Assembly: GCA_018816945.1 (NCBI GenBank)
Contig: JAHIVC010000027.1
Span: 62,001 to 126,000, forward strand
Direction of reading: 5' to 3'
Source of the DNA: Bacteroidota bacterium
GTDB lineage: Bacteria; Bacteroidota; Bacteroidia; Bacteroidales; GCA-2711565
DNA: 64,000 bases
Made by a program: the position numbers and the translations under genes. Of the stretch, positions 28,397 through 37,185 are shown piece after piece (position 1 is the first letter of the stretch; every line of letters begins with the position of its first letter). The notes below the pieces were generated by a model. That model was not told where the DNA came from. It saw only the letters and a program-made list of their open reading frames with translations, and did no database searches.

Positions 28397-29743
28397 TCAT
28401 TGTAAAATTTTTGAAGGACTTGACTTATCAATATGTATCATATAATTATAATAAGACACACTAAATGGCGAAGTATAATAACTTGGAATCCAAGAAGAAG
28501 AAAACATGGAACCAATACTCACAAAATTACTTCCCCGGTTAAAATATTTATTCCATTGATCATTTGCGTTGAGCCTATCCATTTCAACAAAAAAAGTTTT
28601 GTGTGTCCTGGAAAAAACATCATTCAATGAATTATATGGTGGGGATTTTAATTCAAAGCTCATTAGTCCAGCATTGTATGAGCTGGAAGTAAACCATCCA
28701 TTTGTAAAGCTAAAACCCAGATTAGCATAATCATTCGCTAAGAGACCGATTTCATTACCCATCGTTCCACCATTCCCATTTGTATAATTAGCATTTCTTG
28801 CGACATGCATATTGTGTGCCCATACTACCGATTTTGCATGATTGAAATAGTTTCTTATCCATATGGTGTTCTCGGCCATGTAAAGATCTCGATAATCTAG
28901 AAATTTAAAAGTTTTATTATAATGATAAAGCATAACTTGTTTCATAACTGTTATTATTCTTGCATAAAGGTTAAACTCATGCAAACTACTCTCTGCTATT
29001 AATAAATCCTTATAATCATTAAAATTAACTTCTAGTTTTTCAATACTAGAGATTAAGGACAAATAAACAGCTTCAGATTGATTGGAATAGGATGTAGTTT
29101 TAAGTGAGTTCAGTGTAATAATGCTCTTGTCATATAATGCCTTATTGGTTTGATTTAAGTAGTCAATTACCAATTGCGAATTTTTATTATTTATTTGACA
29201 ATCGTTCCCCATATAGATCATACGATCTTCTTCTGGTCTTCCTTTGTTATAATTACTCATCCACTCTAATAAAGTTTGTACTTCTTCAGTGTACCAAGTC
29301 CAAAAATGCATATGTTCAGTCATTAATCCTTTAATATCGGTAGTCCGACCTTCCCATATAGCATTATTTATCAGTAAAGATTCACCAAAATCTGCTTCCA
29401 TTACAAAAACTTTAAACCCATGGTTTTCGACCAGATATTTGAATATCCGATGTTTGGCTTTAAAAAACTCAGAAGTTCCATGTGTAGCTTCGCCCAATCC
29501 AACTATACCTTTGTTGTGAAATACATCTAAACATCTTAATTGTTCATCGGTCCATTCAGACGGATTCTCAGGTAAGTGTACTAAAATATCAGATAAGGCT
29601 AAATTAAGCTTTTCAACATCGCTTAACCCATCAATATCTATTCCTGTGTTATTGCCTTTGGTCCAAACGGGAGTTTTATAATTGCATGAAATTGAGAATA
29701 AAACAAAAATAACCATTACTAATTTTATGCTAGATTTTAACAT
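28397..29743 (-). CDS. Erythromycin-esterase-family lipoprotein
   Basis: A 448-aa protein with a lipoprotein signal (LFSISC, Cys20), so it is probably anchored to a membrane facing the periplasm or outside. The family motifs are GLGEATHGTSEFFKAKHRI (first His and Glu of the active site), FVMEADFGES and VVWAHNMHVARN (second His). True Ere enzymes hydrolyse the macrolide lactone; most chromosomal homologues, especially secreted lipoproteins like this, have unknown substrates. No resistance genes or mobile elements flank it, so resistance should not be assumed. Confidence 0.82.
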   Translation of the reverse strand: MLKSSIKLVMVIFVLFSISCNYKTPVWTKGNNTGIDIDGLSDVEKLNLALSDILVHLPENPSEWTDEQLRCLDVFHNKGIVGLGEATHGTSEFFKAKHRIFKYLVENHGFKVFVMEADFGESLLINNAIWEGRTTDIKGLMTEHMHFWTWYTEEVQTLLEWMSNYNKGRPEEDRMIYMGNDCQINNKNSQLVIDYLNQTNKALYDKSIITLNSLKTTSYSNQSEAVYLSLISSIEKLEVNFNDYKDLLIAESSLHEFNLYARIITVMKQVMLYHYNKTFKFLDYRDLYMAENTIWIRNYFNHAKSVVWAHNMHVARNANYTNGNGGTMGNEIGLLANDYANLGFSFTNGWFTSSSYNAGLMSFELKSPPYNSLNDVFSRTHKTFFVEMDRLNANDQWNKYFNRGSNFVSIGSMFSSSWIPSYYTSPFSVSYYNYMIHIDKSSPSKILQ

Positions 29744-30024
29744 AATACTAATTTGATTTTTTTAAAAAATTATAATCTAATGGCCTCATATTTAGATTGT
29801 GTAAATATAAACAATAATAAATAAATATTAATTATGTATTGTAATAATTATAGAGGTTTCTAACCAATATTTTTATTGGCAATTTTTTTCTTCTTTCATT
29901 AAATATTAGTCATAAATGATGGCATTATTTACTTGGCTAAAAGCCTTTATATTTAGAAATTTATTTTTCTTTTGAAAAAAGATAGACTTGGAATTAAACA
30001 TTAATCTTTCATTAGTAAACGAAA
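29744..30024. other. AT-rich spacer before the tRNA-Arg locus
   Basis: Very AT-rich and without convincing genes. It separates the lipoprotein gene (reading left) from the tRNA-Arg promoter (reading right). No clear repeat or hairpin was seen. Confidence 0.5.
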
Positions 30025-30054
30025 TTGTTATTAGAAAGAATTTTATTACTTTTG
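30025..30054 (+). promoter_or_regulatory. Promoter of the tRNA-Arg/GIY-YIG transcript
   Basis: TTG (30025-30027), a 19-base spacer and TACTTTTG (30047-30054) match the consensus well. It precedes the partial tRNA copy, so one transcript would run through partial tRNA, nuclease gene and intact tRNA to the terminator near 30500. Confidence 0.65.
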
Positions 30055-30075
30055 CAAACGAAAAATTCATAAATG

Positions 30076-30141
30076 GATTTTTTAAAATTGGACCCGTAGC
30101 ATAACTGGATACCTGCCTGCCGCAGGCAGGGTGCCCTTGAC
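30076..30141 (+). pseudogene. Partial 5' copy of tRNA-Arg, interrupted by a palindrome
   Basis: Bases 30090-30111 match the first 22 bases of the intact tRNA-Arg (from ggacccg); after 19 inserted bases the match resumes with gtgcccttgac (30131-30141) and then ends in the anticodon loop. A 12-base match (gattttttaaaa) extends the similarity upstream to 30076, matching the end of the nuclease gene at 30369-30380. It lacks the 3' half and cannot fold into a tRNA. Together with 30369-30420 it forms direct repeats around the GIY-YIG gene. Confidence 0.8.
30112..30130. repeat. 19-bp palindrome inserted in the partial tRNA
   Basis: cctgcctgccgcaggcagg is nearly perfectly self-complementary and is exactly the sequence missing from the intact tRNA copy at 30410/30411. 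It belongs to the CCTGC...GCAGG palindrome group seen elsewhere in the window. Confidence 0.75.
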
Positions 30142-30155
30142 GAGGAAAAATAAAA

Positions 30156-30398
30156 ATGTATTACATTTATGTAATAAGGAGTACAATTGATTCCAGACTG
30201 TATAAAGGAATCACAAATGATCTGGACAGACGGATCAAAGAACATGATACTGGAAAAAACAGATCGACCAAAGCTTACAGACCTTGGGAACTGGTTTATT
30301 TTGAAAAAGTGAACTCAAAAGCTGAAGCCAGAAATCGAGAAAAGTTTTTCAAATCTGGTATTGGAAGAGATTTTTTAAAAAGAAAATTGGACCCGTAG
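30156..30398 (+). CDS. Small GIY-YIG nuclease embedded in the tRNA-Arg locus
   Basis: An 80-aa single-domain GIY-YIG protein (YhbQ/UPF0213-like size). YYIYVIRS and RLYKGIT form the two-strand signature, followed by the conserved Arg in LDRRIKEH and the C-terminal REKFFKSGIGRDFLKR helix. Such domains make nicks or breaks in DNA, as in homing endonucleases and UvrC. The last codons and the stop (KLDP, tag) are read from the first ten bases of the intact tRNA-Arg, and a partial copy of that tRNA precedes the gene. A homing-like role for spread of the unit is plausible but inferred. Confidence 0.8.
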   Translation: MYYIYVIRSTIDSRLYKGITNDLDRRIKEHDTGKNRSTKAYRPWELVYFEKVNSKAEARNREKFFKSGIGRDFLKRKLDP

Positions 30399-30462
30399 CA
30401 TAACTGGATAGTGCCCTTGACTACGAATCAAGAGGTTGGAGGTTCGAATCCCCCCGGGTTCA
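30389..30462 (+). tRNA. tRNA-Arg (anticodon ACG)
   Basis: Acceptor arms ggacccg (30389-30395) and cgggttc (30455-30461) pair with one G-U, the discriminator is A462. The anticodon stem cttga/tcaag encloses ctacgaa, giving anticodon ACG (read as ICG, codons CGU/CGC/CGA). The T-arm has the expected ggttcgaatcc. CCA is not encoded. The 5' ten bases are also the end of the GIY-YIG gene, and its promoter now lies about 340 bases upstream. Confidence 0.93.
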
Positions 30463-30466
30463 CGAA

Positions 30467-30500
30467 AAGACTGTTAGTATTAACTAACGGTCTTTTTTTT
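30467..30500 (+). terminator. Terminator after tRNA-Arg
   Basis: gactgttag pairs with ctaacggtc (one G-U) with a short loop, followed by eight T residues. It lies five bases after the tRNA 3' end. Confidence 0.85.
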
Positions 30501-30598
30501 ATGCACTGTTACATCCTGTATTTAGATTAACTTCTGACTATTTTATTCACAACAAATTTTTCTTTATATTTATCCAACCATCAAATCAATTCTCTAAA

Positions 30599-32161
30599 AT
30601 GAAAAAATACCTTCTCTTTACCGCATTTGTATTTATAACATCCTTAAATTCATGTAACTATCTTAATATGAATAAAGAATCGAAATCGGATACTTTTATT
30701 CTTGAAGAAGCAACCATTGCAGATATCCACAAGGCTTTTAGAAATGGCAGCTTAACTACCGAAAAACTGGTCAATTTATATATTGCACGAATTCAAAAAT
30801 ACGATCAAACAACAGGTTTGAATTCCATCATTTTAATCAATCCAAAGGCCATTGAAATTGCCAGAGCATTGGATAAAGAATTCCAGGAAACCGGTAAATT
30901 AAGACCATTGCACGGAATCCCTATGATTGTAAAAGACAATTACAATACCCAAGGCTTACAAACAACTGCAGGATCATTGACTTTAAAAGGATTCGAACCC
31001 AAAGAAGATGCATTTCAAATTAAGGCCGTAAAATCTGCGGGAGCCATTGTTTTAGCAAAATCGAATATGGCCGAATGGGCATTCAGTCCCATGGTGACAA
31101 TCAGTTCAATTGCCGGAGAAACTTTAAACCCTTATAATTTAAAACATGTTCCTGCGGGTTCGAGTGGTGGAACTGCCGCCTCAGTTGCCGCTAATTTTGG
31201 TGCCGTAGGTTTCGGTACCGATACCGGAAATTCTATCCGGGGCCCGGGATCTCATAATTCACTTGTTGGCTTCCGTTCAACTTTGGGTTTGACAAGTCGG
31301 GAAGGAATAGCTCCACTATATTTAAGAAATGATGTTGGAGGCCCTTTAGCCCGAACCGTTACTGATGCTACCCGAATTTTAGAAGTTATAGCAGGCTATG
31401 ACCCCAATGATCCAATCACCAAACATTCACAGGGAAAAATTCCCGAGAACTACCAGCAGTTTTTGGTTCCTGATGGATTAAAGGGAGCACGAATTGGAAT
31501 TTTGAGAGAGTTAAGCGAAAAAGATCCCAATCCTGAAATTAAAGCTCTTTTTGAACAGGCTATTGAAGATTTGAAGAGATTAGGTGCAGAAATCATTGAT
31601 CCGGTTGAAATTCCGGGTTTTGATACACTTCGCCGAAATCAATGGTGTTCAATGTTTAAGGAGGACGTCAACAACTATCTTGCCTCATTGGGCGACAATG
31701 TTCCTGTTAAAAATTTAGAGGAAATTATTGCCTCCGGAAAATATGCTCCTTATATCGAGGGGAATTTATTATATCATCAAGATGCCGACCCTGATGATGC
31801 CGGACATGAATGTTCCGATCCTTATTCCGATTCGCGAAGAATTGCATTCAGAAAAGCAATCGAGGATGTAATGGATGCAAATCAATTAGGAGCAATGATT
31901 TATCCGACATGGAACAATCCGCCTGCCTTGGTTGGCGATTTTGAAGGATATAAAGGTGATAACAGCCAAATCATTGCTCCACATACAGGACAACCTGCTT
32001 TTACCATTCCGATGGGATTTTCGAGCGGAAACCTGCCTGCAGGATTGCAATTTTTAGGTCGAATGTACGACGAACCCACGCTCATAAAATATTGTTTTGC
32101 CTATGAGCAAGGAACCATGCATCGAAAAGCACCTGAATTATTTCCAGCAATACTGGAGTAA
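30599..32161 (+). CDS. Amidase-signature-family lipoprotein
   Basis: A 520-aa amidase-signature hydrolase. The catalytic triad is visible: Lys112 in HGIPMIVKDNY, the cis-Ser Ser188 in PAGSSGGT and the nucleophile Ser212 in GTDTGNSIRGP. A lipoprotein signal (SLNSC, Cys19) places it on a membrane outside the cytoplasm, so it is not the GatA subunit. The native substrate (an amide or peptide amide) is unknown. It is a single gene with its own terminator. Confidence 0.88.
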   Translation: MKKYLLFTAFVFITSLNSCNYLNMNKESKSDTFILEEATIADIHKAFRNGSLTTEKLVNLYIARIQKYDQTTGLNSIILINPKAIEIARALDKEFQETGKLRPLHGIPMIVKDNYNTQGLQTTAGSLTLKGFEPKEDAFQIKAVKSAGAIVLAKSNMAEWAFSPMVTISSIAGETLNPYNLKHVPAGSSGGTAASVAANFGAVGFGTDTGNSIRGPGSHNSLVGFRSTLGLTSREGIAPLYLRNDVGGPLARTVTDATRILEVIAGYDPNDPITKHSQGKIPENYQQFLVPDGLKGARIGILRELSEKDPNPEIKALFEQAIEDLKRLGAEIIDPVEIPGFDTLRRNQWCSMFKEDVNNYLASLGDNVPVKNLEEIIASGKYAPYIEGNLLYHQDADPDDAGHECSDPYSDSRRIAFRKAIEDVMDANQLGAMIYPTWNNPPALVGDFEGYKGDNSQIIAPHTGQPAFTIPMGFSSGNLPAGLQFLGRMYDEPTLIKYCFAYEQGTMHRKAPELFPAILE

Positions 32162-32162
32162 T

Positions 32163-32197
32163 AAAGGTTTTTGGCATTCAAAAACCTTTGAATTTTC
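32163..32197 (+). terminator. Intrinsic terminator of the amidase gene
   Basis: aaaggttttt (32163-32172) pairs perfectly with aaaaaccttt (32180-32189) across a seven-base loop, then a T-rich stretch. It starts directly at the amidase stop. Confidence 0.75.
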
Positions 32198-32358
32198 TTT
32201 TTTAATCAATACTATTGAAAAAACTGATTCACCCATGTTCTAATGGCCTGAATACCAAGGTAATTTATTCCTAATTTAGACACTTTAAAATTTCTTAAGA
32301 ACTGCAATTTAAAACAAGAATTTTGCTAATTTCACCTTTAAATCCTATCATCGTAAAT

Positions 32359-33537
32359 ATGAAAAAATCAGTTCTCATTTTAGTCGGTTTAGTGCTTCTA
32401 TTCGCTTCATGTAATAGTTCAAAAAAAAACCTGATACATGGTAATTATGACGAGATCATAGATCGTTCAGTTAAAAAGTTGATCAAAAGTCCGGATAGCA
32501 ATAAAGATGCTATCCTTCTGGATAAGTCTTTTAAATTGGCAAATGACAGGGACCTGGAAGCAATTAAGTTTTTGAAACAAGAAGCTAAAGCCGACAATTG
32601 GGATAAAATACTCATGCATTACGATATGCTTAAACGTCGCCAAAACCAAATTAAGCCAATATCACCCTTTATGCTTAATGGCCAATTAACGCAATATCAA
32701 TATTTTGATTACGATGGGGAAATTATTAGAGCCAAAACAAACGCAGCTGCCTATTTTTATGCTAATGGAAAGCGTCTGGTTGAATCACCAGATAAAATGC
32801 TTATTCGGCAGGCATTTTCTGAATTTCTCAGAGTGAAAAATTATGCCGGTTCTGCATATCCTGATATCGATGATTTACTTCAGGAAGCCAAATTCAATGG
32901 AATCAGCAGGGTAATGGTGCAAATTAAAAACATGAGTCAATATAATTTTCAACCCGAATTTATTGAGCGCATCACAAGTGGAAATATTAGTCAACTAAAT
33001 TCCGATTGGGTTCAATTCTTTTTTGATGATTCGGATGAACAAATTGATTTCGATTACCTGACTATTGTTAATTTACTGAATATTCAGGTTTCACCCGACG
33101 ACACAAAAACCACAGATCGCATCCATAAAAAAAATGTTGAGGATGGATTTGACTATATTTTGGATGCAAAAGGAAATGTTAAAAAAGATACCCTGGGTAA
33201 CGATATTAAAATAAAAAAAATCAAAGAAATACAATGCGCAGTTGTAGAAACTGCTCAAGTAAAGGAAGCGCGACTGGACGGTGAAATTGAGCTTTATGAA
33301 TTGTATCCTGTAAATCGTCTGGTTCGGAAAGAACCTATCGGTGCACAGAATATTTTCAGACATTTATCTTACAGGGCAATTGGTGATGTCAATGCTTTGG
33401 ATTCAGAAACTCAGCGAAAAATCAATGCTAAACCTGTGCCTTTTCCACGAGATGAAGAATTGATTTATGATAATGCTATTAAAGTGCAGGAAGCTATTTA
33501 TCAGGTATTGCGTTCTAATCAAAACTATTTCAGATAG
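32359..33537 (+). CDS. Hypothetical lipoprotein, 392 aa
   Basis: A lipoprotein by its N-terminus (LVLLFASC, Cys18) from the ATG at 32359; the frame is open 12 codons further from a TTG, which would bury the signal. The mature protein has no domain I recognise. It starts NLIHGNYDEIIDRSVKKLIKSPDSNKDA, a helical pattern like TPR-type repeats, and its second half is mixed. Function unknown; possibly a structural or assembly factor on the outer membrane. No operon partner is close. Confidence 0.7.
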   Translation: MKKSVLILVGLVLLFASCNSSKKNLIHGNYDEIIDRSVKKLIKSPDSNKDAILLDKSFKLANDRDLEAIKFLKQEAKADNWDKILMHYDMLKRRQNQIKPISPFMLNGQLTQYQYFDYDGEIIRAKTNAAAYFYANGKRLVESPDKMLIRQAFSEFLRVKNYAGSAYPDIDDLLQEAKFNGISRVMVQIKNMSQYNFQPEFIERITSGNISQLNSDWVQFFFDDSDEQIDFDYLTIVNLLNIQVSPDDTKTTDRIHKKNVEDGFDYILDAKGNVKKDTLGNDIKIKKIKEIQCAVVETAQVKEARLDGEIELYELYPVNRLVRKEPIGAQNIFRHLSYRAIGDVNALDSETQRKINAKPVPFPRDEELIYDNAIKVQEAIYQVLRSNQNYFR

Positions 33538-33602
33538 CAGTTTTGAATTGCAGAAACATTCCTTTTATAGCGGTCAACCAAGATGTTTTATTCCATCTTT
33601 AA

Positions 33603-34091
33603 CTAAAGGTTTACTTTAAATTTTTCTAGTATTTGATAAACAATAGGGCAATATCCGGCATTTACTAAATGCAGGTTTAGGTTTTTCATGAACTGCAACT
33701 GATCGGTATGCGGATATTCACGACAGGCTTTTGGCCTGACTTTATAAATAGCACATTTATTATCTGCACCAAGAAAAACACAAGGTACTTTTTTCATCAC
33801 CTGATCCCCATCTTCATCGGTAGTTAAATATTCATGCGTAAATCGGGCAGTTTTTATTCCAAGGAATTTTGAAATCCTTCCGACATCCGTTTCGTTCACA
33901 ATGGGAGGAATGGTGGTGCAGCAATTGGCACAAGCCAAACAATCTATTTTTTTGATTGTATCTGCGTGAAAATCATGTGCAAGCCGGTTGATATCCCCGG
34001 CCTTCAGTTTTGAAATTTTAACAATCAGCTTTTTGTTCAGTTCCGATTTGTGATCTTTTCCTGCCTGCCACTCCCCTATCAGCTTGTCCAT
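33603..34091 (-). CDS. YkgJ-family cysteine-cluster protein
   Basis: A 162-aa protein with the YkgJ pattern: CLACANCCTTIPP in the first half and CVFLGADNKCAIYKVRPKACREYP in the second. The eight or so cysteines are predicted to bind zinc or an Fe-S cluster. Function of the family is not established. The ATG at 34091 is used; the longer TTG frame would overlap the -7 element at 34115-34122. It diverges from the arginine deiminase gene. Confidence 0.85.
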   Translation of the reverse strand: MDKLIGEWQAGKDHKSELNKKLIVKISKLKAGDINRLAHDFHADTIKKIDCLACANCCTTIPPIVNETDVGRISKFLGIKTARFTHEYLTTDEDGDQVMKKVPCVFLGADNKCAIYKVRPKACREYPHTDQLQFMKNLNLHLVNAGYCPIVYQILEKFKVNL

Positions 34092-34114
34092 TTTTATTGT
34101 ATTGATTGATTCGC

Positions 34115-34122
34115 CAAAAATA
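34115..34122 (-). promoter_or_regulatory. -7 element upstream of the YkgJ-family gene
   Basis: TATTTTTG on the minus strand matches TAnnTTTG, 24 bases before the ATG at 34091. No clear -33 box. Confidence 0.4.
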
Positions 34123-34194
34123 TAAAAAATGCGATAAGCTTCATTGTTCGGTGTGTAAAGAAAATTTGTCAATCATAATCTTGGCACGAATGCT

Positions 34195-34202
34195 TAACTT
34201 TG
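34195..34202 (+). promoter_or_regulatory. -7 element upstream of the arginine deiminase gene
   Basis: TAACTTTG matches TAnnTTTG, 21 bases before the ATG at 34224. A TTG at 34166 is too far (26-base spacer), so the promoter is only partly supported. Confidence 0.4.
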
Positions 34203-34223
34203 CAAAAATAAATTTTCAGAAAG

Positions 34224-35477
34224 ATGAAAAATGGGAACCTTGGCGTAAATGTTAATTCGGAAATCGGGAAACTTGAGGCAGTGATCATCCACAGCATGGG
34301 CAGTGAGGTTGAAAATATGACACCCGAAAATGCTGAACGTGCTTTGTACAGCGATATATTAAACCTTTCGGTTGCACAGGATGAATATTCCGATTTCAGA
34401 GGGGTACTGCGAAAAAATGCAGAAGTATACGAGGTTAAGGATTTATTAAAAGAAGTGCTGGAAGATGAAACGGTTAAAAATGAATTGCTTGCCAAAGTGT
34501 GCAGTTCGTGTAAACATTCAAATATCGTTGAAGATATTTATGGCCAAAGCCCTTCACAGCTTGCAAAAATATTAATTGAGGGTGTGGTACTGAACCGCGA
34601 TAACCTTACCCGTTTTCTGAGCAACCAACGATTTGCAGTGCGCCCCCTGCATAATTTTTTCTTTACCCGCGATTCGTCCATTGCCATTCAAAATGAAATA
34701 CTGGTCGGTCATATGGCCAGTCCGGTTCGCGAACGTGAGGCGCAAATCATGGAAACCATTTTTAAAAACTCTAAAATATTTAACACTAAAATTTTCGAAA
34801 TTGAGAATAAACTCAACACCAACGACATTAAGATTGAAGGCGGCGATGTACTTGTTGGAGATAAAGATTTACTGGTAATTGGCATCAGTGCCCGAACTTC
34901 AACACAGGGCATCGACAAGATTATAAAGAATTTCAAACTCCGAAAAATCGATAAACACATCATTGTTCAGGAATTGCCTGCCGATCGCGAATCATTTATT
35001 CACCTCGATATGGTTTTTACCTTTTTAAATTATGACGAATGCATGGTTTATGAGCCAGTAATTATGCAACCCAATCGTTTCCGGACCATCCATATTCAAA
35101 TTGAAAACGGGAAAGTAAAAATCAAGGAAGAAAAGAATATACTCGAATGCCTGAAAAAAATTGGCCGCGACATGAAGCCCATTTATTGTGGCGGAACTGC
35201 CGATCTGTGGACCCAGGAACGGGAGCAATGGCACAGCGGTGCTAACTTTTTCGCATTGGCCCCGGGTAAAGTAATCGGCTATAGCCGTAATGTTTATACC
35301 ATCGAAGATATGAACAAAAACGGTTATGAAGTGATACCTGCTGCCGACATTATAAACAACAGGGCCAATATCGATGATTATAAAAAATGTGTGATTACCA
35401 TCGAAGGTTCCGAACTTTCACGCGGGGGTGGCGGTGCCCGTTGCATGACCATGCCGGTTCGACGAAAGGACTTATAA
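34224..35477 (+). CDS. arcA: Arginine deiminase
   Basis: It hydrolyses arginine to citrulline and ammonia. The 417-aa protein has the guanidino-group-modifying fold with FFTRDSS, the IEGGD motif (Glu/Asp), HLDMVFT (catalytic His) and the nucleophile Cys407 in RGGGGARCMTMP. Length equals that of known ArcA enzymes. Neither a catabolic ornithine carbamoyltransferase nor carbamate kinase is adjacent, so the deiminase may act alone in ATP-linked or acid-stress arginine use, or the rest is elsewhere. The gene appears slightly richer in GC than its neighbours, by eye. Confidence 0.9.
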   Translation: MKNGNLGVNVNSEIGKLEAVIIHSMGSEVENMTPENAERALYSDILNLSVAQDEYSDFRGVLRKNAEVYEVKDLLKEVLEDETVKNELLAKVCSSCKHSNIVEDIYGQSPSQLAKILIEGVVLNRDNLTRFLSNQRFAVRPLHNFFFTRDSSIAIQNEILVGHMASPVREREAQIMETIFKNSKIFNTKIFEIENKLNTNDIKIEGGDVLVGDKDLLVIGISARTSTQGIDKIIKNFKLRKIDKHIIVQELPADRESFIHLDMVFTFLNYDECMVYEPVIMQPNRFRTIHIQIENGKVKIKEEKNILECLKKIGRDMKPIYCGGTADLWTQEREQWHSGANFFALAPGKVIGYSRNVYTIEDMNKNGYEVIPAADIINNRANIDDYKKCVITIEGSELSRGGGGARCMTMPVRRKDL

Positions 35478-35943
35478 GTTAGAAGTGATGAGTGATGAGT
35501 TTTTGATGTAGCGTAATCCAAGCCACTTCACTTTTAACCTTTCATCTCTTAACTTATCATTTATAACTCATAATTTATAACTAATTAAAAAAAATCGATA
35601 TCGATTTTTTTTAATATATTTATTCTTTGAAAATCTTTCCACTTCGGTGATGGCTTTTGTTGATCATAGATTTTCGCTGCCCAAACATTGAAATTTTGAT
35701 CGGTTTGAATGAATCGATAAAAAATATAAGTATATTAAAATTTATTAATTATTACGTTTAATATCAGTAATAAACAACAAGGTTTATCAGCAGAGACAAA
35801 TTGTTTTAAAAAAATCATGCTTTAACAGAAACCTATAAAATATAACAAATATTTCGATGATATTCCTTAATTTTATATAACATTTAAGCGTATACAAAAT
35901 AAGCTACCAGAAAGACTTGCAGTAATTTAATAGTATTATTGAT
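35478..35943. other. Spacer after arcA with one palindrome
   Basis: No gene seen. A perfect AT-rich palindrome (aaaaaaaatcgat and its complement, 35587-35612) could act as a weak bidirectional terminator between arcA and the next gene. The stretch 35500-35580 is low-complexity and repeats short words (aactta, catttata). The remainder is AT-rich. Confidence 0.5.
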
Positions 35944-36879
35944 ATGAAAATCTGGGAAATAATTATATATGTTCTCTTATTTGGAACTTTGATATACTTT
36001 ACAGTATTAAGAGTGATTTGGGAAAATAAAAACAAATTTAATATGCCTTTATTTACAGATAAGCAAAGGCATGAACTATTAGATAAATTAGGGCCTGAAA
36101 GTGTATCGAGTGCATTAGAAATATTAAAAAGAGATTATAATTATGGATGGAATAATTTATTAAAAGCATCAGCCATACTTGGTGATGCAACCGGACTCGA
36201 TGAAGATGAAGCGGTTAACCAATTAATAAGTAACCTTTCTGTAAAAGAGCCAAATCTAGTAACAATATCCGCAATCTCGCTTGGCAAGTTGAGAAATGCC
36301 AGGGCACTTCCTTTTCTTTTAAAACTTATTGACAGCCAACCTAGTCAAAGTGAGATTGAAAGCGAAAAATCATTGCGTTTTCAAAAGACACAGCGGGAAG
36401 CTTATGCAAAAAGGCTTGGTGCTAATCTAATGAATCATCCAAACATACCTTCAGCTTATGAACAACACGAGAAAATCCGAGAGGCGGTAATGTGGGCTAT
36501 ACAAGAAATTAATAGTGACGAGCTTGCCAAAGCTGAAAGATATGAAAGAATAAGATCAGGTAAAAACCTCGATGTATCTGATGCATTTGAGGTATTCAAA
36601 CATCCTGACTTATTTAAGGATGAGATACATATGGTTTCATCCATGGCTTTAACTGAAGCAAGGGGAACGGATATTCCAAGAGCTATTCAACAATTAATTT
36701 CAAATCTGGATCATAAAAACATGATGCTTGTTGATATATCAGTTATTGCACTAGGCAGGATTGCTGACAGTTCTGTAATTCCACGGTTAAAAAAACTATT
36801 GGCAGACAGATCTTGGGAGGATAGCTCCCTGGAAGAATATATCAATGCATCTATAAATGAAATACAACTCAGAAAATAA
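35944..36879 (+). CDS. Membrane-anchored HEAT-repeat protein
   Basis: A 311-aa protein with one N-terminal transmembrane helix (residues 4-25) and then helical repeats of the HEAT/PBS type, for example AISLGKLRNARALPFLLKLI and VIALGRIADSSVIPRLKKLL near the end. HEAT repeats are protein-binding scaffolds; no enzyme domain is present. Probably faces the cytoplasm after the helix. Single gene, function unknown. Confidence 0.65.
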   Translation: MKIWEIIIYVLLFGTLIYFTVLRVIWENKNKFNMPLFTDKQRHELLDKLGPESVSSALEILKRDYNYGWNNLLKASAILGDATGLDEDEAVNQLISNLSVKEPNLVTISAISLGKLRNARALPFLLKLIDSQPSQSEIESEKSLRFQKTQREAYAKRLGANLMNHPNIPSAYEQHEKIREAVMWAIQEINSDELAKAERYERIRSGKNLDVSDAFEVFKHPDLFKDEIHMVSSMALTEARGTDIPRAIQQLISNLDHKNMMLVDISVIALGRIADSSVIPRLKKLLADRSWEDSSLEEYINASINEIQLRK

Positions 36880-37185
36880 ATCACCTCGATAATATAAGCC
36901 TCACTGGCCTTATAAGTTTGGATCATATCCAAGCCGGCAACCTAAAAAGGCGAAAAATCCCCACCATGTTTTTTTAGCGTAAATATTGCAAAGCATGCAG
37001 CAAAAAATGCAATTATAATTTTCAACTCCCATAGATTACATTTATATTTAGGGTACAAAAATCTTAATCTGGTATTTTAAAAGGTAGCTTCATTTATTGT
37101 TTAAGCAGCAAACTTATTTTAAAACTAGGCTTTTGAGAGACCCAAAACCTAAAAACAAACAAAAATTGTATCTTTGTAAGAAAAA
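36880..37185. other. Spacer before the CNNM-type gene
   Basis: No gene found in this 306-base gap. The only signal is TATCTTTG at 37169-37176, a -7 match 9 bases before the next ATG; the -33 box is missing. Confidence 0.4.

Noticed and set aside
28397-29743. Macrolide resistance gene
   Set aside because: The esterase motifs are present, but it is a chromosomal lipoprotein without mobile context; the family is broad and mostly uncharacterised.
30090-30141. A second functional tRNA-Arg
   Set aside because: Only the 5' part is present, it is interrupted by 19 bases and the anticodon, variable and T arms are missing.
35587-35612. Strong terminator after arcA
   Set aside because: Perfectly palindromic but nearly all A/T with a weak stem and 110 bases from the stop; kept only as a possible weak bidirectional terminator.
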